Shown here: one piece after another, positions 1 to 10,187 of the stretch
Numbering within the stretch: position 1 is the stretch's first letter
How the letters are laid out: each line of letters opens with the position of its first letter
Assembly (NCBI RefSeq): GCF_000516985.1
Contig: NW_006917091.1
Coordinates: 3,121,022 to 3,185,021 of the forward strand
From: Pestalotiopsis fici W106-1
Taxonomy: Eukaryota > Ascomycota > Sordariomycetes > Amphisphaeriales > Sporocadaceae
DNA: 64,000 bases
Reading direction: 5' to 3'
Position numbers and translations under genes: made by a program
Notes under the pieces: model-generated
What the model was told of the DNA's origin: nothing
Databases searched by the model: none
The model's input: the letters and a program-made list of their open reading frames with translations, nothing else

Positions 1-1046
1 ACCAGTACCAGCACACTTCTGAACTGTTTCTGAGCCCGTGGCAGCAGTAAGAATACCCGCAGACCACCATACCATCACCACTTGCCGCCCATCACCTGTT
101 TATAAGACAGCTTTGGGCTCTCACCTACATCAGCTTCGCTGGCTCCCTGGCCCCCAACCTCTACACCACCAAGCTTTATACTCCTACATGTTGCTTGCAA
201 ATAGCCAATGTTACAATCACCATGATGGCCTCCCATTTTCAGCCTCCCGCCAGCCAACAGCAGATCAAATTGATTGAGAAGGAATTTGGCACTATCGATA
301 TGGACTCGAGCAAGCTATCAGACGCCAGAAGCAGTCAACGCAAGTGCATCGACCGGCTCCGTCAGCAGCTCTCCGACCAAAGCAGGTCAACGATCTCAAG
401 AACCTGGTCCACGAACAAAAGCAGACTATCGAGAGCTCTCGCAGCAGCTCCTATCATCCGTACTAGCCCGAATTTTCACGGTTAGACGGACCTAGCGATA
501 GTGTTTCTCGTTGTTTGATACCAGGAACCCACCCTTTAAGCATAGTCGGCGCCAAAAGAAACGTCGTGGTCAACGCCATTCTTCCAAGCGCTCCCCGACT
601 GTGGACAACCCCACCAACGGTTACATTCAGCAGCCTACTGCCACGGCCTGTAGTAATGTAGGTGGCAATGAACCTAAAAGTATAGCACCTTCCCGTTCAC
701 CTATTACAGATAACATGTCCTACCTTGCAACGCTCCTTGCGCACGCCGCATAATATGCTGTCCAGTCCCCAAGAGGGATGTGGCGGGGCCAGGTCAGGGG
801 CCCCCTCACCCTTGTCCCACCCCCAAACTGACCTTGGGTCCCCACAGCGTATGCACATCTTGGAGATCTTCGATCTTCCCAGGGACCTGGGTACCCTTGG
901 AAAGCGATTTTGCCAATACATGATCTAGATGGACATATTGACCGCCCAGGACTGCTGGACTCCAGTCATAGCGCGTTGCAGGGAATCATTAGCAGCATCA
1001 GCAGCCCTAGGTACTCGGGCTCACTACACTGATATGTTTTCTCGAA
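1..1046. other. Left-edge region with no assignable gene
   Basis: Several short overlapping open frames occur, for example 225-485 and 511-753 on the plus strand, but none resembles a family I recognise and no frame stays open for long. One frame around 380-440 reads like a short coiled-coil stretch (VNDLKNLVHEQKQTIES), so a decayed or spliced coding remnant is possible. Nothing further is supported. Confidence 0.3.
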
Positions 1047-1053
1047 TATAAAA
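1047..1053 (+). promoter_or_regulatory. TATA box upstream of the DUF3632-type gene
   Basis: The sequence TATAAAA lies 95 bases upstream of the start codon at 1148. That spacing suits a fungal core promoter with a 5' UTR of about 60 nt. It is followed by C- and T-rich sequence. The call rests on motif and position only. Confidence 0.45.
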
Positions 1054-1147
1054 GCAGCCACTCGCCGCCCAAAATTCTTGTCCAAGTCATGCCTTTCATA
1101 GCACCAAGATCGTTGTCCTTATCACTCTCACCCTTCAATTACATATT

Positions 1148-2062
1148 ATGGACAGCAACCAGCACACAGCCGGCGCCATCCGCGTGCTGGAGCTAGGCAG
1201 GCAAATGTTTATGAATGAAGCTACTCGCGGCGACGACAATACACTGTGGGACACAATGGGAGCCTGTATCCGAGGACTGACCCGCCGATTTGCTTCCCGG
1301 TCAGGAGGTGACGACAGGCCCATGGAAGCCACCGTGGCGGAGTTGCATAACATCTGGTTCATGTTCACTCTGGCTGCCTCCAATATCGACGCAGATCATC
1401 CGGCACAGGACCGCCTCACCAGGACCATCCTCTGGGCACGGGAGACTGGCGTCTTGACTGCTACCAAAGGTGCTGCGACGGAAGCGATCACCACCTCTGA
1501 TGGACGGATCTGGGTGGATCTACCCTTTCTCGTCGACGACGTCCGCACTGCCTGGGAGAAGGCGATGATTTCGACAGAGGACGGGGCTGCAGCCAAGGCC
1601 CGCAACCTAGCCGCAGGTATCGCTCGCCTTGCCGGGCTTGGGCTTCGCAACGATGCATTCACAGCTTGCGGGCTGGACATAATCGAACGATCACTAGAAA
1701 AGGAGCCATCCGGGCCATTCACTCCTCTTCAGCTCCTTGCCATGGTCGAAGTCTGGTTACGCTACGCGGGGGACAAGCTCTTTACTCTCACTAGTGAGCA
1801 TCATACTTTTGGTACGCGCTGGGACGGGACTGAGACTGGGGCCTCCGTGACTGAAGCTGAGGATGATGATGCGAGAATAAATGTTCTCACCAGGGCAAGA
1901 GTTTTAACCTGGGACCGGCGGCTCCTAGAATTAAAATCCAACGATGATGCAGATGTTTCTGCTGCTGCTGAGCGTTGTCGACACATGATGCAGTGGTGCT
2001 GCCTCTGTCTGTACGGAAAGGGGATCGAACCATGGGTAGAGGATGAAATCCCCGAGCCTTGA
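1148..2062 (+). CDS. DUF3632-type fungal protein
   Basis: This is an uninterrupted 304-residue frame with an ATG 95 bases downstream of a TATA box. The middle of the protein has the layout I associate with fungal DUF3632 proteins: a segment around ADHPAQDRLTRTILWARETG (residues about 80-100), then a W-DLPFLV-D-W motif (about 120-135), then a helical RNLAAGIARLAGLGL segment (about 155-170). No catalytic motif, signal peptide or membrane segment is visible, so it is probably a soluble intracellular protein. These proteins form expanded accessory families in filamentous ascomycetes and have no known biochemical role. The family name is from memory of its pattern; the frame itself is certain. Confidence 0.7.
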   Translation: MDSNQHTAGAIRVLELGRQMFMNEATRGDDNTLWDTMGACIRGLTRRFASRSGGDDRPMEATVAELHNIWFMFTLAASNIDADHPAQDRLTRTILWARETGVLTATKGAATEAITTSDGRIWVDLPFLVDDVRTAWEKAMISTEDGAAAKARNLAAGIARLAGLGLRNDAFTACGLDIIERSLEKEPSGPFTPLQLLAMVEVWLRYAGDKLFTLTSEHHTFGTRWDGTETGASVTEAEDDDARINVLTRARVLTWDRRLLELKSNDDADVSAAAERCRHMMQWCCLCLYGKGIEPWVEDEIPEP

Positions 2063-2664
2063 TCTTTACATTTACTTGAGGAGCACGGTGTATATGAATC
2101 GTGTAAACGAGCAGTATTATCTATCTGCCACATTCATTATGGACACGGAATGGACACGGACCATGCTCGTAGTATACATGCCTGATTGTGAGATGACGGA
2201 TGAAAGGTCTCTATTACTTGTCTGCGCTGTACACAGTACGGCACTGATCAGCATTATAGCGTACAGATAGATGCGTGGGGTTACCGGACTTTAGCCGGGG
2301 TCGCGCCCAATCACGCGACTGTACATATACGGCTCCTATATTCATCTAAATGTTTGGTAATCATTGTCGCTGATCTCATTTTCTACAATTATTGAGCTAA
2401 CGAAGTAAGATGCAAATCGCTCAACATTTGTCGAAACCCAAACTCGGCTTTGTCAAACTCCTGGGAACAGCATTTCGCTGGCCAAGAGATCAACATTAGA
2501 CTGCAAGCGGGTCGCAGACAGGGCCCATCCCCGCATCTTGATGTCGGATGAAGTGCACTGAGTGTTGACGACTTTTTCTCCTGAATGATTCAAATCGATA
2601 ACCATACTAATCCAGCGTGATTGACACATCGACGTCTGGTCCAAGTCCCTACTAGGCAATCACA
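2063..2664. other. Intergenic region
   Basis: About 600 bases between two plus-strand genes. It holds the 3' end of the DUF3632-type gene and the 5' region of the amidase. No convincing TATA box, repeat or additional frame is seen. Confidence 0.4.
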
Positions 2665-4596
2665 ATGTTGGACGATCAACTGCCTCTGACTTGGCTCCCT
2701 GCCTCTGTCCCCTTGGCAGCGTGGTATCAACCACAAACCGTCAACCCTCATGGCGATCAGATCTTCGGCCTGGGTGACATGACCTTTCTTGCTACCACCA
2801 GTGCACCAGAGGTTTCGTGGAACCAATTCTCAGTGCCTTTTGTCACACCAGCAATCCACATTATTACAAACGAGACAGTAATCACTGGCGACTTTCTCCA
2901 AGATGAGCTTGCGGCCTATTTTTCAGAAGATGATGTTCTCACAGATGGGTTTTCTGCAATGATTCTCATGGAATCAAGTTTGAGCTTTCGTATGGATAAC
3001 TCTGCCGAAACATATATTTCTTCAATTGATGCACAGCTACTGTTTGTGCCGACAGACTCGGACAGCCCTGGGTCTTTGGTACCGGGACCTGTTTTGGTTG
3101 TGGCTGATGGCTCTTTAATCCATGTTTCCAAGGTCTTTCGACTCTATCAAGATATCTACAGGGATTTTGTGGACGGCATTTACATTTCCAACGGAACCTT
3201 TAAGCCTCTTGGTTTCTTTGACCCTGCGTGGTCGAATCCTTTAGTCCCTGTGCCATCACGATTATACAGCAAATTCGACCCTCGACCATTGGCAGGACAG
3301 CGTGTTGGCGTAAAGGATATTTACGATATCGAGGGTCTCGTTACAACCTGTGGAAGTCGAGCATACACAGCGGTTACGCCACCATCTAATACCACGGCGC
3401 CATCTATACAGCGTTTGATTGATCTCGGTGCAGTCATTGTAGGAAAGCAAAAGACTGCACAGTTTGCCTCTGCAGCACGTGGTTGGGAATGGACTGATGC
3501 CTATTTTCCGCAAAACCGTCGCGGTGACGGCCTATTGAGCTGCTCTGCATCCTCATCAGGTGGTGGCTGCTCCATCGCAGCCTATGACTGGCTCGACTAT
3601 GCCATTGGCACCGATACAGGCCAATCAGTTCGACAGCCAGCAGCCTTTTCGGGTACATTTGGCAATCGCCCGTCGCAAGGACTCATGTCACTTGAGCACG
3701 TTATGCCCATTTCATATGGCACTGACACTGCGGGGTTCTTTTGCCGCGATCCCATCAAGTGGGCAGAGGCGGCGAAATACTGGTACGATGCATCTCTCCA
3801 ACAAGACTCTGCACTCAACGGTCTCAGCGAGTTGGACGTACCGGATACTGATGCTTACCCGGTGCAAATTTTGTACCCTTTGGACCACCTGCCACTCCAG
3901 AACCCAGAGGCGGAAAAAGTACTACAAAGCTTTCTTGGTCAAATCATTCACGCTTTCAACATGAGCATTGCAACGATCAATCTCACCCAGACTATCGAGT
4001 CCACTACTGGGAGAGACATGAAAGATATTTTGGCTGATTTGCGTACGCTTTGGACCCATGACCAACTAAAAGACGTGGCGGTCCCATTACTGGAAAAGTA
4101 CCATCCGGAATTCCCGCCACTCGATCGTCCCCATCGAACCGACTTTCGTAATGCAACCTGGAATGACACCGAGTACGCTGAAGCCATGCTTCGAAGACGC
4201 GAAGATGCCGACAAATGGGGGACAAACATACTCTTTTCAACTCCAGATTCGTGTTCAGAATCAGTCATCATTTATGACATTGGCACAGGCGGACTGCCAT
4301 CGTTTCGCGAACTTGACCTGAATCATGATACTGGTGCAGCCTTGCCCGCTGACAGTGGGACAAGAGAAGCTGGCTCCATTGTGGCATCATACTTTGGCCT
4401 CGTGGACTTTACTTTACCAATCGGACAGGTAACATACTATAGCCAGGCCACGTATGAAGAGGTATTCATGCCCGTGTCGATCAACATGATTGCGAAAAGA
4501 GGCTGCGACAAGGTCATGTGGAATTTTGTGCGGCGACTGGCGGAAAAGGGTATTCTTAGAGCTGTCCAAACGGGCAAACAAGCATTTCAAGAATAG
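2665..4596 (+). CDS. Amidase-signature family protein, paralogue A
   Basis: A 643-residue amidase-signature hydrolase encoded by one intronless frame. The Ser-cisSer-Lys triad is readable: Lys217 in RVGVKDIYD, the cis-Ser within SSSGGG (residues 296-301), and nucleophile Ser321 in GTDTGQSVRQPA. The N-terminal ~190 residues precede the catalytic domain; this extension is typical of a fungal subgroup, and I believe it is the region Pfam calls Arp1_N. The family hydrolyses C-N bonds of amides. A paralogue with the same architecture lies at 29988-31913. Unlike that copy, this one has no clear signal peptide. Residue 320, next to the nucleophile, is Gln where the family normally has Gly (GTDTGGS), which may alter the oxyanion hole or specificity. 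The substrate is unknown. Confidence 0.88.
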   Translation: MLDDQLPLTWLPASVPLAAWYQPQTVNPHGDQIFGLGDMTFLATTSAPEVSWNQFSVPFVTPAIHIITNETVITGDFLQDELAAYFSEDDVLTDGFSAMILMESSLSFRMDNSAETYISSIDAQLLFVPTDSDSPGSLVPGPVLVVADGSLIHVSKVFRLYQDIYRDFVDGIYISNGTFKPLGFFDPAWSNPLVPVPSRLYSKFDPRPLAGQRVGVKDIYDIEGLVTTCGSRAYTAVTPPSNTTAPSIQRLIDLGAVIVGKQKTAQFASAARGWEWTDAYFPQNRRGDGLLSCSASSSGGGCSIAAYDWLDYAIGTDTGQSVRQPAAFSGTFGNRPSQGLMSLEHVMPISYGTDTAGFFCRDPIKWAEAAKYWYDASLQQDSALNGLSELDVPDTDAYPVQILYPLDHLPLQNPEAEKVLQSFLGQIIHAFNMSIATINLTQTIESTTGRDMKDILADLRTLWTHDQLKDVAVPLLEKYHPEFPPLDRPHRTDFRNATWNDTEYAEAMLRRREDADKWGTNILFSTPDSCSESVIIYDIGTGGLPSFRELDLNHDTGAALPADSGTREAGSIVASYFGLVDFTLPIGQVTYYSQATYEEVFMPVSINMIAKRGCDKVMWNFVRRLAEKGILRAVQTGKQAFQE

Positions 4597-5635
4597 AGTG
4601 CGACACGGGTACAGACGTGGTGTTTCCATGATTTGATTAGTTGTAGAGAAGAGAATTGCTCATGTGCGGTGATTGGGTAAAATTTCATAAAGAGTAATTG
4701 CTGCAGTACTCTGTGAAGTTAGACCGTACTTGAACATAATGCCAATTCAATGGAACCATAAATACCGTGAAATGTTTCCCATATTTCCCAAATGGATTTT
4801 TAATATCTCCGATGTAAAGGCAAGGTCTCACTGTCAGCAAGCAGGATATGTTCAAGACTGGTGATGCCGTGTCATAGCTGACGAGATCTCCCCATCCTCT
4901 TCAAGATTTAATCAGACTTGAGACTAGTCCAGACTTTGTCGATTGCCTCTACCAAATCTTTGGTTGATGGCAGCTACATTCTTCTTGACTTTACCCGTAC
5001 ACACTGTGGAGCGCAACATGAATCCGCAAGCACTAACATGCTTGCATAAGGGCTTACCATGTGTTCAAACATATGAAAATGCAAGCCAACGCTCTGGTAC
5101 TGTCACAAGTTTGTCAGTGATTACCCACGGAATCAATAACATGGAAAGCAGTAGTTACGTATACCTAAATATATCAATCCCATGGGTATCAAGTCGAAGA
5201 TTGCTCCAAAACACCGTTGGCTTGATCTAGATATTGTAGTGCGATTTCAGTGGGAACCGTGTACTTTTAGGGGACCGTTGGCGCTAAATCCAAGATGTGG
5301 CGACTACAACTAATCGTGCGCACTGTGGGTACCTGGAGGGGTTCAATCCTCCAAGCAAACGTGTACCCAGCAAAGAAATTGGGGTGGCATTGGATCATAA
5401 CGCATACTTGCACGCCGGCAATGCAAATTGGTCCCATTCTGGCAGATGGACATGCAGAGCCGTTGCGCCAATGTGGGCCGTCCCTCGCTTCGACCCTCGA
5501 GATGCGAGGGTCAACATCCCTCGATGCCTACCATCATATGATGGATGGCGTAAATGGTGTCGAAATCCATCACCAACAGCCCCTCGGAAACCTTGATTGA
5601 GAAACTGTTGCCGCGCAATTTTACGACTATAAGCA
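4597..5635. other. Intergenic region between amidase A and the NTF2-like gene
   Basis: About 1 kb with only short, unconvincing frames. Near its right end there is a perfect 8-bp dyad (5493-5513). The remainder is AT-rich and shows no coding signature or tRNA-like structure. Confidence 0.4.
5493..5513. repeat. Short perfect inverted repeat
   Basis: GACCCTCG and CGAGGGTC form a perfect 8-bp dyad around a 5-base spacer, 271 bases upstream of the NTF2-like start codon and about 120 bases upstream of its TATA box. It could be a dimeric transcription-factor site or chance. Confidence 0.4.
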
Positions 5636-5644
5636 TATATAAAT
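5636..5644 (+). promoter_or_regulatory. TATA box of the NTF2-like gene
   Basis: TATATAAAT lies 140 bases upstream of the ATG at 5784, followed by a pyrimidine/A-rich leader. A strong consensus TATA suggests a regulated promoter. Confidence 0.45.
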
Positions 5645-5783
5645 CCCCAGTTCCTTGTGAAAGAGGCACCTACTTGCGTTCCATCACAACTATTACTATA
5701 TACCACATTACAGCAATCATCGAGCCAAAAGCGATAGCTACCACATCATATATTCCAAAAGAAATCCACACAATACAGCCACC

Positions 5784-6248
5784 ATGTCCAACTTGAGAGA
5801 AACTATAGAAAATACGATCAAGACGTTTGGCGAAAACAATACACTCGGCGTCAAGACCAAGGATACATCGCTATTCTCTTCGGTACTTGCAGAGAATTGC
5901 ATCCGTCAATACCGACCATTCGCCTTCATCAACAGATACCCCCAGTTCTTCAAAAAGGAGATTACCAATGCAGATTACGAAGCTCAAATGAAGGTTGAAC
6001 TCCAGACAATGCAAGAGGTTGTGCAGGATCTTACAAAGACTTCCATTGACGAGGTCCAACGCACAGCTACGATCTGGACGACTCAGAATGTTACCACAGT
6101 CGATGGAACCAAGCGCACGGTCGAGGTGATATGGGACTTGACTTTTACAGAGGATGGAACACGCATCTCACAGATTCTGGAGTTTGTCGACACTTTTGAG
6201 AGCACCAAGATGTTGGAGCAGATTCTGGCAGGCGCCTCTCATGCGTAA
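5784..6248 (+). CDS. Small NTF2-like (SnoaL-type fold) protein
   Basis: A single-exon 154-residue protein. An amphipathic N-terminal helix region is followed by alternating hydrophobic strands (about residues 95-140: VQRTATIWTTQNV, VEVIWDLTFTEDG, ISQILEFVDT), the layout of the NTF2/SnoaL alpha+beta barrel. There is no signal peptide. Such proteins act as isomerases, cyclases or dehydratases in fungal secondary metabolism or as small binding proteins; which applies here cannot be read from sequence. It sits tail-to-tail with the agmatinase-like gene, whose stop is only 63 bases away on the other strand. Fold assignment is by pattern and moderately sure. Confidence 0.6.
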   Translation: MSNLRETIENTIKTFGENNTLGVKTKDTSLFSSVLAENCIRQYRPFAFINRYPQFFKKEITNADYEAQMKVELQTMQEVVQDLTKTSIDEVQRTATIWTTQNVTTVDGTKRTVEVIWDLTFTEDGTRISQILEFVDTFESTKMLEQILAGASHA

Positions 6249-6310
6249 GGTCTACACTGGTTGGAATGTAGTAACGGGGCCATCAAATATGTATCATGGC
6301 ACTAGTCTAT

Positions 6311-7824
6311 TTACAGCTCGTCCTTTTCGACTGGTAAAGTTGATCTACCACCATTAGTTTTAGTCATACCGGCAAGAATATCAACAAGCAAATCTGCAGC
6401 CACAACAGATGTCGTCTCTGCCACAGTGTCATACGGGGGGCTGACTTCTACTACATCAGCACCCACAAGATGAAGCCCCTCTAATCCCTTCAGAAACCTC
6501 TTCAGCTCTCTGGATGTCCAACCACCCGATTCTGGTGTGCCCGTTGCCGGTGCAATACTAGGATCCAGGACTTGGTTGAATTAGTATCCTTCTTTTCGAA
6601 TAGTGGCACAATTTACTCACCGTCAATGTCAATCGAGAGATATACCGGTGTATCTCCGACCGCTGCTCTGACCTTGTCAATGATGCCATTCATGCCTATG
6701 TCATCAATCTCATGGGCCTCGATGATTGTAAAGCCGACGACATCTCGATCAATCTCGTAATCTTTAGGGCTCTGGTATCATGTGTTTAGTATCATGTCTC
6801 ATGGATCAAGATTGCTTTACTCACAAATAGTTTCGTCCGTAGGCCACCATGTACACTAGTTCCCTTGCTGATGCATCCCTCTCGACTTGCATGCCAAAAG
6901 AAGGTACCGTGTGTAATAGCCGATTGGTTTGAAACTATGCCAGTATAGCCTTCATACGGATCCCACCTAGAAGATTGTGAACAAACCACGGCTTCAATAT
7001 GCATAGTCAATGCAACTTACGTGTCTAAATGAGAGTCGAGATGAATGACAGAGACGGGCCCGTATACAGTCTTGAGCGACCTGAGTATAGGCAATACGAT
7101 GGAATGATCGCCACCAAGACTAAGAATGCGTGGGTGCTCCCAAGTATCTACAAGTGACTCTTAGTACGATAACTCAAACAAGGCATACGTTCGAACGTAC
7201 TCTGTTCGGTAGTCGGATGATACAGCACCTGCCGATATGCTTGTTCCATTTGTTTGAATGCATGATTGGCATCGAAAGGGGTAATGGGCACATCGCCGCA
7301 GTCAATCTATAAACTAGTCAGAGATGAGCGAAATAAAAGTTTTATCAGTACTCACTATTTGCAGGCCTTGTTCATAAGGATCAACACCCCAGACAGTGTT
7401 GTAACTCCTCCCCTTCTTTTCTCTCGACGAACCAGCCCGGATGCCGCGAGGCCCAAAGCGTGCTCCTGGGCGATACGATGTCGAGGTATCATAGGGAAAA
7501 CCTAGAATGGCAATGTCCAATGGCTAGGACTTGCTTAGTACACGGAATAAAGGCATTGCATGCTCCTAACAGGATTACCTGATCATGTGAAGCGGCCAAG
7601 CAGCGCTGCCACTCGAGATGAGCAAACGTGACAGGCTGAGAGAATGGGAGATCTTTGTCAAGATCTAGACCAAAATTGTCAGTACAAGAAATCTTCGGCA
7701 ATAGCGGGTAATGCCGGATGTGCACACCTTCAAGCGGATGCTCGTAATTCGGACCCACGTTGGGACTGGCCGCGGTGCAAGACGCGATTCCGCCAAGAAG
7801 CGCCAACCAATTTGTCTTGTGCAT
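6311..7824 (-). CDS. Agmatinase/arginase-family ureohydrolase with signal peptide and C-terminal KDEL
   Basis: Seven exons (7824-7579, 7523-7356, 7306-7201, 7147-7021, 6966-6825, 6771-6621, 6570-6311) join in frame to a 399-residue protein. The manganese-binding ureohydrolase motifs are all present: GGDHS, DSHLD (the usual DAHxD with Ala to Ser, as in many fungal agmatinases) and [13 protein letters not shown], plus [12 protein letters not shown]. The family cleaves agmatine or related guanidines to an amine and urea. The chosen ATG (7824) gives a hydrophobic signal peptide ([13 protein letters not shown]), and the last residues are VEKDEL, a KDEL-type ER-retrieval signal. Together they predict residence in the ER lumen, unusual for this enzyme class. 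The substrate is not proven. Every intron has AG acceptors and GT donors, and the last has a CTAAT-type branch site. Confidence 0.88.
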
Positions 7825-8362
7825 CTTTGCTACCGTCGTTTTGTGACTTGGATATTTTAAAACTGTTCTCAATTCAGAACGTGGGTTAGAAAATCCATGT
7901 TTGAGTATTAGAAATTAAGTACAAGTAGGTCAGTCATCATGGAGACTTCCTATCAGAGGTCGGAGACCCGATGCAGCCCACTTATTTCTGCGCACAACGG
8001 AAGCGTCCTGTCGAATCAGATCTACTTTACTCATTCGTCCTATCTTATCACACGGAAGTCTGCGCAAACATACTTGAGTGCAATATCCTACCTGACGCAT
8101 TTGCGGGGTTGATGATAGCACATTTCAAAGGTTACTATGGAAGAGGTGAGATATGACGCTGTAAAACAAAAAGGTCTGCTACACACAAGACATTCTATAA
8201 TCGCGAAAATATCCTGACTATAAATGCTCCCATTCAACGCCGTGACAAAACTGTGCAGTATCCGTACGCATTTTTAATTTGCTCCGACTTTTCATCTAAT
8301 CGACAGTTCTTCGTCCGAGCCAGCCACCAGGCCCCTCGAATTCTCCCCTCGGATTTCAACAG
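7825..8362. other. Spacer between two minus-strand genes
   Basis: About 540 bases holding the agmatinase promoter and the transporter 3' end. No additional frame or repeat is recognised. Confidence 0.4.
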
Positions 8363-10187
8363 TTATGCTAATGCTGATGCCTCTATCAACTTGCGTTCCC
8401 GCTGCATTCGGCTCGCCAGCTTGACCCCAAAGCCATCATCAAATACCTGTCGCACTTCCTCCAGTGGGAGCCGGCTCACTTCGGGATAACAAAATATGAC
8501 AAACAGCCAACCAACAAAGCATATGCCCGAGTAAAAGCCAAAGGCGCCGCTTGGCGTAATACCCTTCATCATGGACAAGAAGGTCGAGGCAATAATGATG
8601 TTGCAACCCCAGCATGTCACCGTGTTCATCATGGTGCCGAGGGCACGAACTTCGAGGGGCAAGAGTTCAGTGCCCACCCAAGCAATGGTCGCCACGCCTC
8701 CAGAGAAAAAGGCAATGTAGATGATAATGGCCACCAAGACAACGATGCCGGCCCAGTTGACAGAGTCGGCTTCTAGCACGAGATCCTTTGAGATTGGGAT
8801 GAAATGGAATGCAATAGCAACCAATGCAAGAGTCAAAGACTTGGTCACAAGTCAGCATTGCAGTTACATGATACAATAAATGAGGTACTTACCATGCCAA
8901 GGACAGTAACCAGGAGAATCCTGCGTCTGCCTACTTTGTCGATAATGACGAGGTTGACAATGCTAAAGATAAAGTTGGTGGCTCCAACCACAATAGCGAC
9001 TGCCGTAGCATTATTGAACCCGACAAGAGAGAAGAGGGTTGCTGAATAATACATGAGGGTATTGAATCCACCGAGCTGCGAGACTTTAAAATGTTAGTGT
9101 CCTGACCACCAGATCGAAGCATCGACTTACTAGCCATAATAGCACATGCAGAAATCAGCGGACGTAGGTTTGAGCCTACAAAGTGAAGCTGCTTAAACTG
9201 CCACCAAAGAGACTTGCCAGCCAGGGCATGGCTCTCTGCCTCTACGCCTTGTACAATGTGATCGACCTTTGCCGATACCTGTGCTTCGGAAGCATGTGGG
9301 TAAACCCTAGCAATAACTTGTGTAGCTTTTTCACGATGTCCATGAGATAGTAGTTGGCGCGGAGACTCGGGGCACAAAGGTAGGAGGAAGAAGAGGATAA
9401 CCGGTGGCACGCCACCAATGGCAACCATGTATCGCCAACCGTGGGCTGGGCCAGTGAGCGCGGCGCCGAGAGCGTACGAGATCAATTGTCCAAATGTCAC
9501 GCTCATGTTGTCCAGGGCAATCATTCGTCCTCGGTGTCTTGCTGGGGCAATTTCGCTTATGTACAAGGGCTAAAGAAAGGTTGATGAGCGTCTGGTATAT
9601 GCTTGAGTAATGAGCAAGAGCTTACGATAATCATTGCTGCAGAGCCAACTCCCAGGCCGACGACAAATCTTCCCACTGCCATCTGTGCCAGACTGAAAGA
9701 TGCAGCTTGAATTATAGATCCGATAAAGAACAGAAAGCAGCCAATGTAAATACCAAACTTGCGACCATGTCTGTCAGCCGTCATACCGGCAATGACAGCG
9801 CCAATGAGTGCTCCACCCGATGTAAGGGACGTGATGAGTTCTTGTTCGTTGGAGGAGAGAGCATGTCCGAGATCCGCTCGGAGATTTACCAGCACGGCTG
9901 ATATGACACCAGTGTCGTAGCCTGTCAAGATCATGTCAGTAGTCGTCGACGGCGTTTGATTGATACGAACAAGACCTACCAAACAGGAATCCTCCCATGG
10001 CTACCGTCGCGGTAATAAGCCATACCGAGTTGGAAGGCTTTGTCTGTTCTATCGAGTCGTATAGATTATTGGGGGTTGACTTTGTCGTGTCGAGCTTCTC
10101 GACGTGGTCGGCGCCGTAGTCCTTGACATCGTCGTCTTCGGTAGCCAAGGGCCCGTGCTTGCGATCGATGACTGCCGGTGTATTCAT
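8363..10187 (-). CDS. MFS sugar transporter, myo-inositol-transporter type
   Basis: A multi-exon gene for a 12-span plasma-membrane transporter of the sugar-porter family. Visible signatures in order: GGFLFGYDTGVIS (TM1, split by an intron), DRHGRKFGIYIGC (loop 2-3), PLYISEIAPARHRGR (after TM5-6), DKVGRRRILL (loop 8-9) and CYPEVSRLPLEEV near the end. The stretch TMMNTVTCWGCNIIIAS in the C-terminal half resembles yeast Itr1-type inositol carriers more than hexose carriers, so proton-coupled polyol uptake is likely. Translation probably starts at the ATG at 10187. The N-terminal ~55 residues are hydrophilic and cytosolic. It lies head-to-tail with the agmatinase gene but no functional link is evident. 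Substrate is inferred from similarity in memory. Confidence 0.85.

Noticed and set aside
5395..5706. A 103-codon minus-strand frame upstream of the NTF2-like gene
   Set aside because: Overlaps the TATA region of that gene, and its sequence shows no domain or signal features.
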